From Hyphomicrobiales bacterium (lineage in GTDB: Bacteria; Pseudomonadota; Alphaproteobacteria; Rhizobiales; Rhizobiaceae): a stretch of 51,564 nucleotides of DNA. Both the position numbers and the translations under genes were made by a program. How positions within the stretch are numbered: position 1 is the first letter of the stretch; every line of letters begins with the position of its first letter. Location of the stretch: assembly GCA_900467685.1 (NCBI GenBank), contig UBQX01000023.1, positions 1 through 51,564 of the forward strand, written 5' to 3'. This document shows positions 45,032 through 51,564 of the stretch, in pieces. The notes under the pieces were generated by a model. The model saw only the letters and a list, made by a program, of their open reading frames with translations, was not told where the DNA came from and ran no database searches.

Positions 45032-45727
45032 GTCGTCCTGAGCCTGAAGTGAGGCCAGCGTTTCGGGTGACGGGGGGGTCGTAATCATACCGACAACGGT
45101 GTCTGCCAGATTTTCCTGCACATAGCTCGCGCCCCAGAGGTTTTTCATGGCCCTCGGATCCTCGCGTGCAGCCTCGCGCGCCGAACCCGTGGTCACGACA
45201 TAGATGAAGGCGAGCATGAGCCTCTGCCGCAAAAGCGCAGGAGGCAGATCCGGCACCATGCGTCTGATATGGGCGAAGCAGCGACGCACGCCTGAGTCAT
45301 AGCCCTGCATGACCGTGAACATGCGTTCGCGATGGTTGAGCAGCATCATGATGACGAAGCGGAAGGAATATTCGTCCATCTCGGAATTCTCGAGATCGAT
45401 CACCGGCACCTGGATCAGGATCTTGACGACGTCGCGGATCGAATTCGGCCCGCCGCTCGCTTCCAGCTCGTCCAGTTTCTGATTGTGAAGCTTGTCGAGC
45501 AGGCTCGCGACATCATGAACCAGCTCGGAAATCAGGCTGTCCTGGGAGCTGAAGTAATAATTCACCGACCCGACATTCTTCTGGCCCGCCGCGCGGGAAA
45601 TCTCGCGCGCCGATACGCCGTCCAGCCCGTTCAACGCGTAGAGCTTCAGCGCAGTCCGCTTGATTTCCTCGCGCGTCCGCTCGCCCCGTGCATATTTTGC
45701 GGTGCTGGATGCCTTCTGGATTTCCAT
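45014..45727 (-). CDS. TetR-family regulator (2)
   Basis: A 237-residue TetR protein. N-terminal helix-turn-helix GVSAREISRAAGQKNVGSVNYYFSSQDSLI (about residues 40-70), large C-terminal ligand domain. The start is taken as ATG at 45727; a TTG at 45736 is in frame. Convergent with the thiolase-fadJ operon. It is a second candidate reader of the dispersed dyads, perhaps of the CCGGACGTCCGG class. No copy of either dyad is found in its own upstream region. Confidence 0.83.
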   Translation of the reverse strand: MEIQKASSTAKYARGERTREEIKRTALKLYALNGLDGVSAREISRAAGQKNVGSVNYYFSSQDSLISELVHDVASLLDKLHNQKLDELEASGGPNSIRDVVKILIQVPVIDLENSEMDEYSFRFVIMMLLNHRERMFTVMQGYDSGVRRCFAHIRRMVPDLPPALLRQRLMLAFIYVVTTGSAREAAREDPRAMKNLWGASYVQENLADTVVGMITTPPSPETLASLQAQDDTTAVG

Positions 45728-46302
45728 GTCTCCCAAATCTCATTTCGAAGGGCTGTGGCCGGCTTCGCACGCGAACGGTCCTTGATCGCGGCGGCGCTTG
45801 CACCTGCCCTTGCTCTCCCATCAAGACCGCGGCAGCCCCTGCATGTCGTCCTTTTAAAGACAGTATCTTAGCAGAAGCAGGCATCGCTTTAGGCCCCCGC
45901 CGCTTCTGAATCCTGGGGATATCATCGCTTCTCCCAGAGTCCGCGCGACATGACCATCAGATGGCGGTTCAGCGAGCACAGCCGGTTTTGAAGGCCTCGT
46001 CAAGTTTAAATATCAGACTGTTTATCCGCTTTTTAATCTTCAGGGTTGCGCGTCTTTCGGACGCCATGGCGTTTATGAGCAAATGATACCGTCGAATGCG
46101 ATCCCCATCGACGGCGGAGGTCCAAAATTAAACGCCATAATTTCATATATTTAATTGATTTTCTGCAGAGGTGACGCAGGTTCGACCTCTCTCTTTCTTA
46201 GGTCAGCCCCGAAGCGCGGGTGATTTGCAAAACGTCAAATTCTTCCTTGAATAATCCATACAGTCGTATTATTAATGAGAAAAGCAAGCCTGGGAGGGGA
46301 CC
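45728..46302. other. Long intergenic stretch with operator K
   Basis: A 575-base gap between the TetR start and ligase 2. It becomes AT-rich from about 46000. Only site K and the ligase promoter are recognised. One short frame near 46097-46150 (AIPIDGGGPKLN, then a stop) resembles the C-terminal end of an SDR and may be a decayed gene fragment. Confidence 0.5.
46250..46273. promoter_or_regulatory. 24-bp cluster operator, site K (ligase 2)
   Basis: Perfect AATAA and TTATT arms with centre TCCATACAGTCGTA. It ends 30 bp upstream of the TTG start of ligase 2, where it would block the promoter or early transcription. Confidence 0.75.
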
Positions 46303-47865
46303 TTGAACCTGACAACGATCGACTTTCTCAAACATCACATACGTCACACGCCGGATGCGCCGGCGACGTCGGATGGAAACGTCAAGCGTAGCTGGAAGGA
46401 ACTGGGCGATCGCGTTGCCCGTCTTGCCTCCGGTCTGGTTGCGGCGGGATTGCAACCCGGCAATCGCATCGCGATCCTGGCGGTAAACGCCGACTACTAT
46501 TACGAGACACTGCTTGCTGTCTGGTGGGCAGGCGGAATTGTGAATCCCGTCAACACGCGGTGGAGCCCCGCCGAGATTGCGTACTCGCTCGATGATTCCG
46601 ACACGCGCATGCTGGTCATCGACCCGAACTTTCTGCCACTGCTGGCGGATATCCGCGCGCAATCCAGTTCCCTGCAAACCGTCATCCACGTTCATCAGAA
46701 GGATGCTGGTGAAGGTCCGAGCTGCCAGTCGCTGGTCGCGACATCTGCCCCGATGGAAGCTCTGGCAGTTCTGCCTGGAGACGTTGCGGGCATCTTCTAT
46801 ACCGGTGGCACGACAGGCTTCCCGAAGGGTGTTACGGTGACGCAACAGTCGATCGTTGCCAATACCTATATCAACCTGCTCGAAATGCCGATGAACCCGT
46901 CGGATGTGGTTCTCGCCGTTTCGCCCATGTTCCATCTGGCCGGCATGTGCCTGGTGATCCGGGCGCTCGTGCGCGGCGCGACACTCTCCTTCCTCCCCGC
47001 GTTCGAAGAGCAGGCGGTCATCAACAAAATGGAGAGGGACGGCGTCACATACACGCTGCTCGTTCCGGTAATGATACAGCGCCTGCTTGATGCCGGCACG
47101 AACCTGTCCACGCGTCTGCGCTCGCTTCGCTTCATTCAATATGGGGCCTCCCCGATCAACGAAACGCTGTTGCGCCGCCTGATCAGGGATCTTCCTCACG
47201 TATCCCTGGCCCAGGGCTACGGCATGACGGAGACGAGTGGGCCCTACACGGTCCTGCCGGCCGAGGTTCACCGCGACCCGGATGGTCCTTACGCGGCACG
47301 ATTGCGCTCGGCAGGCAGGCCTGCCGCAGGCGTCGAACTTCGGGTGATCCGGGAGGACGGCAGCCCCGCGGCAATCGGCGAGGTCGGCGAAATCGTTTGT
47401 CGGGGACCGATCGTGATGCAGGGCTACTGGAATAAGCCGGACCTGACGGCCGCCGCCTTGCAGGGTGGCTGGCTTCATTCCGGCGATGCAGGGTTCCTGG
47501 ACGAAGGAGGCTTTCTCTTTATCGTGGACCGCGTCAAGGACATGATCGTCTCGGGCGGCGAAAACGTCTATTCGGCGGAAGTCGAAAACGCGCTTGCCAA
47601 GCACCCGGCCGTCTCCGCCTGCGCCGTCATCGCCATTCCGAGCGAACGCTGGGGCGAGCAGGTTCATGCGGTGGTCGTTTCCAAAGCGGGCTTCACGCTG
47701 AACCTTGAAGAGCTGCGCAACCATTGCAAGACCCTCATCGCAGGCTACAAATGTCCTGTTTCGGCGGAATTCGTCACGGAGCTTCCCTACACGCCTGCCG
47801 GCAAAATCCAGAAGAACGTCTTGCGGGACCGCTACTGGAAAGGCGAAACCCGCCGCGTTGGCTAA
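46303..47865 (+). CDS. Acyl-CoA ligase (2)
   Basis: A 520-residue AMP-forming acyl-CoA ligase: P-loop IFYTGGTTGFPKGVTVT, GYGMTETSGP, LHSGDAGFLDEGGFLFIVDRVKDMIVSGGENVYSAEVE, and the catalytic lysine segment TPAGKIQKNVLRDRYW. The start is TTG at 46303 with GGGAGGGG in front. Substrate is unknown; with ligase 1 the region has two activating enzymes, perhaps for the parent acid and for a late ring-opened acid. Single-gene unit under site K. Confidence 0.92.
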   Translation: MNLTTIDFLKHHIRHTPDAPATSDGNVKRSWKELGDRVARLASGLVAAGLQPGNRIAILAVNADYYYETLLAVWWAGGIVNPVNTRWSPAEIAYSLDDSDTRMLVIDPNFLPLLADIRAQSSSLQTVIHVHQKDAGEGPSCQSLVATSAPMEALAVLPGDVAGIFYTGGTTGFPKGVTVTQQSIVANTYINLLEMPMNPSDVVLAVSPMFHLAGMCLVIRALVRGATLSFLPAFEEQAVINKMERDGVTYTLLVPVMIQRLLDAGTNLSTRLRSLRFIQYGASPINETLLRRLIRDLPHVSLAQGYGMTETSGPYTVLPAEVHRDPDGPYAARLRSAGRPAAGVELRVIREDGSPAAIGEVGEIVCRGPIVMQGYWNKPDLTAAALQGGWLHSGDAGFLDEGGFLFIVDRVKDMIVSGGENVYSAEVENALAKHPAVSACAVIAIPSERWGEQVHAVVVSKAGFTLNLEELRNHCKTLIAGYKCPVSAEFVTELPYTPAGKIQKNVLRDRYWKGETRRVG

Positions 47866-47912
47866 AGCAAGTCCGAGGCGGAAGCCGTAACGCCTCGTGG
47901 CTGTTTCTTGGG

Positions 47913-47955
47913 CGATTGAGAGCCGAAGCCGTTATCCGGCTTCGGCTCTCAATCG
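47913..47955. terminator. Perfect 19-bp-stem hairpin
   Basis: CGATTGAGAGCCGAAGCCG is followed after loop TTATC by its exact complement. It lies between the convergent stops at 47865 and 48086, 48 bases after ligase 2. Very stable bidirectional terminator. Confidence 0.85.
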
Positions 47956-48025
47956 TTGTAAGGCCACCTCTTGGAACATACCGTCCTTGACGCCTGTCCT
48001 TGTCAGAAATGCCTGGAAGCGGCTT

Positions 48026-48052
48026 GAGAAACGCAGCATGACTGCGTTTCTC
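48026..48052 (-). terminator. Second hairpin, terminator of the DUF2236 gene
   Basis: GAGAAACGCAG and CTGCGTTTCTC form a perfect 11-bp stem with a 5-base loop, 34 bases beyond the DUF2236 stop on the minus strand. The T-run is weak. Confidence 0.6.
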
Positions 48053-48085
48053 CATGATAAAGCGTCAGTTGTGAAAGAATGCGGA

Positions 48086-49165
48086 TCAGCCGCGCTTTGC
48101 CTCTGCGTGAAGCTTCCGCGCGGCATTCACCAGCTCGACCGCATCGGGACCCCACATCATCCGCAGGAAGTAGCGTTCGATCATCGGCTTCTGCACCAGC
48201 CAGACCAGCGGCAACAGGAGCAATCTGGCTGCAAGGACTGCCTTCTCCTTGCCCGGCGTCAGGCCGCTGTTCTTGCGGGTCTTGCCCGAGACGGCGGCCA
48301 TTGCCAGCAGCTTGAACAGGCCTTCCTGGAAGAAAAGCTGGACCTTCACCTTGCGCTGCGAGGGATGGTAGTTCTTCTTGATCGAGTCCATCCACAGTTC
48401 ATGGAAATTCTGGCCGGTCTCCGGAATGATCGCCAATGTCTTCGTGACACCGAAGAGATCGTCGTATTTCGCATAGAGCTTCCTCAGATCCGCCATCGAC
48501 TGCGGCAGTTCGCTCTCATCATGCGGAAACAGCCGGCAATATTCGCTGACTTCTGCAACGAAGCGGTCGCGCAGTTCGGGCGCCAACCTGCGCGGAAGCC
48601 TGAAACCGTTAAAGCCCAGGCGCTCGTAAACCCAGAGCATCGTATGCATTTCGGTCAGCGCCGCCCACATGGATTCCCGTGGCGAATTCGCACGATAACC
48701 TCCCAGTTCCGGCGTGCCGACGTCGATCACATCGCCTGCAACCTTCTCGTGGACGCGGATCAAGTGCTGCGAGACGCGGGTGGCTGTGTCCTTGTCGCCG
48801 AGCCACATCGGCGCGTGGATGCCGGAATTCCTCTGGCCGCGATCGAACACGTCGAACAGCGTCAGCTCACCCCGATGCGCCTTTTTCGAGATCGGATCCC
48901 AGTCGCGCACGCCGGCAACGACCGGCTTGTATGTCAGCTGCAGGATGAACTGCGCCGGCGACTGAAAGACGATGACGGCGGGATGGAGAAGTACGTCCCA
49001 GGCCACCGAGCCCGGGCCGAATACCCCACGCGCTGCCTGCTCTGCCCCACTGGTGGCGACATTGGGCGTCCCGTGGCGCCTCCATCGTGTCACTGTCCCG
49101 AGCAGCCGCTCGCGACTGACAAGTACGTTGGGTCCTCCGGTACGTGAATGATCACTCGTCGTCAT
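48086..49165 (-). CDS. DUF2236 (MpaB/Lcp-type) oxygenase
   Basis: A 359-residue protein of the DUF2236/MpaB_Lcp_cat family: ARGVFGPGSVAWDVLLHPAVI, RDWDPISKKAHRGELTLFDVFDRGQ, the central YRANSPRESMWAALTEMHTMLWVYERLGF carrying conserved His/Arg residues, and a C-terminal LVWLVQKPMIERYFLRMMWG. Known relatives are b-type-heme oxygenases that cleave isoprenoid chains (rubber oxygenase Lcp, MpaB), but most members are uncharacterised. The ATG at 49165 follows GGAGGAAG. Divergent from the TetR at 49322, with an inverted repeat between them. Confidence 0.8.
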   Translation of the reverse strand: MTTSDHSRTGGPNVLVSRERLLGTVTRWRRHGTPNVATSGAEQAARGVFGPGSVAWDVLLHPAVIVFQSPAQFILQLTYKPVVAGVRDWDPISKKAHRGELTLFDVFDRGQRNSGIHAPMWLGDKDTATRVSQHLIRVHEKVAGDVIDVGTPELGGYRANSPRESMWAALTEMHTMLWVYERLGFNGFRLPRRLAPELRDRFVAEVSEYCRLFPHDESELPQSMADLRKLYAKYDDLFGVTKTLAIIPETGQNFHELWMDSIKKNYHPSQRKVKVQLFFQEGLFKLLAMAAVSGKTRKNSGLTPGKEKAVLAARLLLLPLVWLVQKPMIERYFLRMMWGPDAVELVNAARKLHAEAKRG

Positions 49166-49176
49166 ATCTTCCTCCA

Positions 49177-49194
49177 TATTCCCGACCGGGAATA
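49177..49194. promoter_or_regulatory. Operator between DUF2236 and its TetR
   Basis: TATTCCCG-AC-CGGGAATA is a perfect 8+2+8 inverted repeat, 12 bases upstream of the DUF2236 start. Typical size for a TetR dimer site and unlike the AATAA-N14-TTATT sites, so it probably serves the local TetR. Confidence 0.68.
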
Positions 49195-49321
49195 AACTAT
49201 GTCCCTGGCTGGAGTTTTGTCAAGTCACCTGCGCTCGGCCGACAACAGACGAGAGCGGCGACTTGCAAAGCGGGCGCGATAAAGGCCATCATGTGCTAAA
49301 AACAGGAATGGCAGGACAGGC

Positions 49322-50029
49322 ATGACAGCTGAAGGACAGGGCAAGAAGGCGGGAACCGGCCGCAAGAGACGCCCCGGCAAGCGAGCGGGCCTGGACGTGT
49401 CCCAGATCATTGCGGCTGCAAGAACCCTTCCGTTGGAGGACTTGTCCATGCAGTCGCTGGCCGACACCCTGAAGGTGGACCGCAAGGCCCTGCATTATCA
49501 TGTGAAAGATCGGCAATCGCTGTTCGAGCTTCTCGCCCACGACAGCTTCTCGCGCCAGCTCTCCCAGACGCGGGTCTCCGAGTCCCTGGAGTGGAAAGAG
49601 GCATGCCGTATCTACGCGCGCGACCTGACAGACAGCGCCGCCGCCCTGGCCGAACTGCTCGACTATCTCTGGTTCGGCGACGTGATGAACGACTTGCCCC
49701 TGAAGCCCATCGAGACCCTCTTCGGCCTGCTGCACGCGGCTGGCTTTACAGATGAAGAATCGATCCGGCTCATGACGGCTCTCGCAACTCTTTGCCTCGG
49801 TCATGCGCGCGATCTTGCACAGGCGCACAAGGAAGAGGCGCGAACACGGACGCGTCTTCTGAAATCAGCGCTCCATGCCCAGCCAGCCTCCGTATTTCCC
49901 AACCTTGAGAGAATATCGTCCCGCAATGTCGACACCTACAGCGCGGATCAACTCACCTTCAGCGTCGAACTCATCCTGGAGGGCGCTGAGAAGGTGCGGA
50001 AGGCTGGACCGAAACATGAGGACGCGTGA
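49322..50029 (+). CDS. TetR-family regulator (3)
   Basis: A 235-residue TetR protein with a basic N-terminal tail (KKAGTGRKRRPGKR) and helix-turn-helix LSMQSLADTLKVDRKALHYHVKDRQSLFELL. The His in place of Tyr in LHYHVKD is a variant found in the TetR/Tet-repressor-like subgroup. The ATG at 49322 is close to a weak GGACAGG. Divergent from the DUF2236 gene; it probably represses that gene through the inverted repeat at 49177. Confidence 0.84.
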   Translation: MTAEGQGKKAGTGRKRRPGKRAGLDVSQIIAAARTLPLEDLSMQSLADTLKVDRKALHYHVKDRQSLFELLAHDSFSRQLSQTRVSESLEWKEACRIYARDLTDSAAALAELLDYLWFGDVMNDLPLKPIETLFGLLHAAGFTDEESIRLMTALATLCLGHARDLAQAHKEEARTRTRLLKSALHAQPASVFPNLERISSRNVDTYSADQLTFSVELILEGAEKVRKAGPKHEDA

Positions 50030-50521
50030 AATCAACTGCTAACGATGTGCGGCGCTAAGTGCGGACGGGCCTACGTGGGTGCCTTCTTTTACTGTTGAAT
50101 ATTGGATCGCCCGCCCTTCCGAGAACATCGAGTGTGATGTCTCTCTTTTGGAGGGAAAGAAACCGAGCCATGCAGATTTCCATATAGGGTATCGACATCA
50201 GGAAGAACTGCTTGAGTGTATTTGGTATTGACGACCAGAGTGCCGTGATTTTGCCTCGAACAATGCGGCGGCATATATTGGATTGATTTTGTCTAGAAGC
50301 TGCCAGGCTACGTTATCGCGATGGAAGCCTGCTGCGGCGCACATCATCTTTGGCGGCTCTTTCCCGCTGGCTGTTACGAAGTACGAGTGATGCGGTCCTT
50401 TATTTAAGGTGCATCTTATATTATAGGGTCCAATATAAAGCCTGGTTCCAACTTAACAATTATTTATATTTCTGGTGATATATTTTAGGTGAATGTTAGG
50501 TTACTGGAGAGGAACAGGCGA
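50030..50521. other. AT-rich intergenic stretch
   Basis: A 492-base gap between the TetR stop and the chemoreceptor. The last 130 bases are strongly AT-rich (TATTTATATTTCTGGTGATA region) and probably carry the chemoreceptor promoter. No gene, repeat or operator is supported. Confidence 0.6.
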
Positions 50522-51564
50522 ATGTTCGGAAGCAAAGCGAAGTCGCAGGCTAAAGAGTTTCAGGAAAAGTACGAGACCGCCCAAGAGCGTCTCGATTTGC
50601 TGGATGGCTTCACCGGCATCGGTCTCTGGGAGGCTTATTTGCCCGGCGGAGACGCTGGAAACCCGGAAGCAAAATGGCGCTACTCGTCAGAACTGCGCCG
50701 CATCACAGGTTACTCCGCGGCTGAATTTCCCGACACGCTGGACGGCTGGACCAGCCGCGCCCATCCGATCGATTTGCAGGAAGTGTTTGTCGCTCTGACC
50801 GCTGTTCTGACCGACAAGAGCGGAAAGAGCCGCTTCGATCACGAGTTCCGCTTCAAGATGAAGGACGGGTCTTATCGCTGGTTCCGCTCCACGGCAGGCT
50901 GCCGCTACTCCGCCGATGGTTCCGTGGGGCGCCTTTGCGGCACCTTCAGCGACATCCACGAATCGGTGATGCTGCGCGAGAAATTCGAGGAAGCAGCCAA
51001 GGAAGACAAGGCGACCATCGATGCGCTCAGCACTGCACTGACCGCCCTCGCTGCGGGCGATCTGACCTATCGCATCGACGCCAATCTTCCGGCAAAGGCC
51101 GATGTTCTGAAGAACAATTTCAACACGGCCACGCAGCAGCTTGAGGACGTCGTCAAGGCGGTTACCGAAACCGTCTCCAGCATCACCAGCGGCTCCTCAG
51201 AGATCAGCCGCTCGACGGACGACCTGTCGCGTCGTACAGAGCAGCAGGCAAGCTCGCTGGAAGAAACGGCCGCCGCGATCGACGAAATCACCTCGACGGT
51301 CCAGCGCACCGCGCAGAACACCAGCGAACTCGCCACAGCGACCACCAAGACCCGCCAGGCTGCCGAACATTCCGGCAGCGTGGTACAGAACGCCATTGCC
51401 GCCATGTCTCAGATCGAACACTCCTCCGGCCAGATCAGTCAGATCATCAGCGTGATCGACGAGATCGCCTTCCAGACCAACCTGCTGGCGCTGAATGCCG
51501 GTGTTGAAGCAGCACGCGCGGGCGATGCCGGCAAAGGCTTTGCGGTCGTCGCACAGGAAGTCCG
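50522..51564 (+). CDS. Methyl-accepting chemotaxis protein, soluble PAS type (partial)
   Basis: Open to the end of the window; 347 residues are visible. The start [24 protein letters not shown] leads to a PAS fold (about residues 30-145: [10 protein letters not shown]...[21 protein letters not shown]...[10 protein letters not shown]). A HAMP-like segment ([12 protein letters not shown]) and the start of the signalling domain ([35 protein letters not shown]...[36 protein letters not shown]) follow. No membrane segment is seen, so it is a cytoplasmic receptor, perhaps sensing redox state or an internal metabolite. The methylation and tip regions are typical of rhizobial receptors. The ATG at 50522 follows GGAGAGGAAC. 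Confidence 0.92.
   Translation, partial: MFGSKAKSQAKEFQEKYETAQERLDLLDGFTGIGLWEAYLPGGDAGNPEAKWRYSSELRRITGYSAAEFPDTLDGWTSRAHPIDLQEVFVALTAVLTDKSGKSRFDHEFRFKMKDGSYRWFRSTAGCRYSADGSVGRLCGTFSDIHESVMLREKFEEAAKEDKATIDALSTALTALAAGDLTYRIDANLPAKADVLKNNFNTATQQLEDVVKAVTETVSSITSGSSEISRSTDDLSRRTEQQASSLEETAAAIDEITSTVQRTAQNTSELATATTKTRQAAEHSGSVVQNAIAAMSQIEHSSGQISQIISVIDEIAFQTNLLALNAGVEAARAGDAGKGFAVVAQEV

Noticed and set aside
39341-50205. Similar 24-base segments (TCCATAYAGGGT...ACATC) at 39342 and 50179
   Set aside because: About 19 of 24 matches between two places in a 51-kb window is expected by chance many times over, and neither copy has dyad symmetry or a common promoter position.

Overview
The window is high-GC DNA from an alphaproteobacterium, most likely a member of the Rhizobiales or Rhizobiaceae. 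This rests on the rhizobial style of the chemoreceptor at the right edge, the Lrp-controlled bkd operon, the codon use, and an IS30 remnant at the left edge. No rRNA, tRNA, CRISPR array or plasmid replication gene is visible. Apart from the bkd operon, it reads as an accessory catabolic region.

Layout. 1-420: wreck of an IS30-type transposase. 422-6020: an Lrp/AsnC regulator (BkdR-like) divergent from a complete branched-chain 2-oxoacid dehydrogenase operon (E1 alpha, E1 beta, E2, E3). 6130-8810: an alpha/beta hydrolase and an SDR, divergent from a LysR regulator. 9063-12835: a MarR regulator with a perfect 18-bp palindrome in its promoter, followed by an AaeB/AaeX/AaeA-like efflux operon. 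13054-47865: about 35 kb of catabolic genes arranged in many short divergent and convergent operons. 48086-50029: a DUF2236 (MpaB/Lcp-type) oxygenase divergent from its own TetR regulator, with an inverted repeat between them. 50522-end: a truncated soluble PAS-containing chemoreceptor.

The 35-kb core encodes a Rieske ring-hydroxylating oxygenase (alpha, beta), a putidaredoxin-type ferredoxin and a glutathione-reductase-type ferredoxin reductase, located about 10 kb, and about 4 kb, from the oxygenase. It also has two acyl-CoA ligases, an alpha-methylacyl-CoA racemase, three acyl-CoA dehydrogenases, four stand-alone crotonases and a FadJ-type hydratase/dehydrogenase. Three thiolases, fused and split MaoC-type hydratases, a CitE-like lyase, a CoA-transferase, two SDRs, a nitronate-monooxygenase-like flavoprotein, a phytoene-desaturase-like flavoprotein, a nitroreductase and a DUF2889 protein complete the set. 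No extradiol or intradiol ring-cleavage dioxygenase is present. The simplest reading (inference) is CoA activation of a methyl-branched cyclic or aromatic acid, Rieske dihydroxylation possibly at the CoA-thioester level, and non-oxygenolytic ring opening. Beta-oxidation would follow, with the hydratase plus CitE-like lyase handling branched carbons. The substrate cannot be named from sequence alone.

The strongest new signal is regulatory. A degenerate 24-bp dyad, AATAA-N14-TTATT with CCG and CG inside, recurs upstream of nearly every core operon: five copies with perfect arms and four degenerate ones. It includes the promoter of the TetR gene at 18206. A related CCGGACGTCCGG-type dyad sits in three divergent promoters (14.5, 32.9 and 36.1 kb). 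These sites tie the scattered oxygenase components, ligases, racemase and beta-oxidation genes into one apparent regulon.
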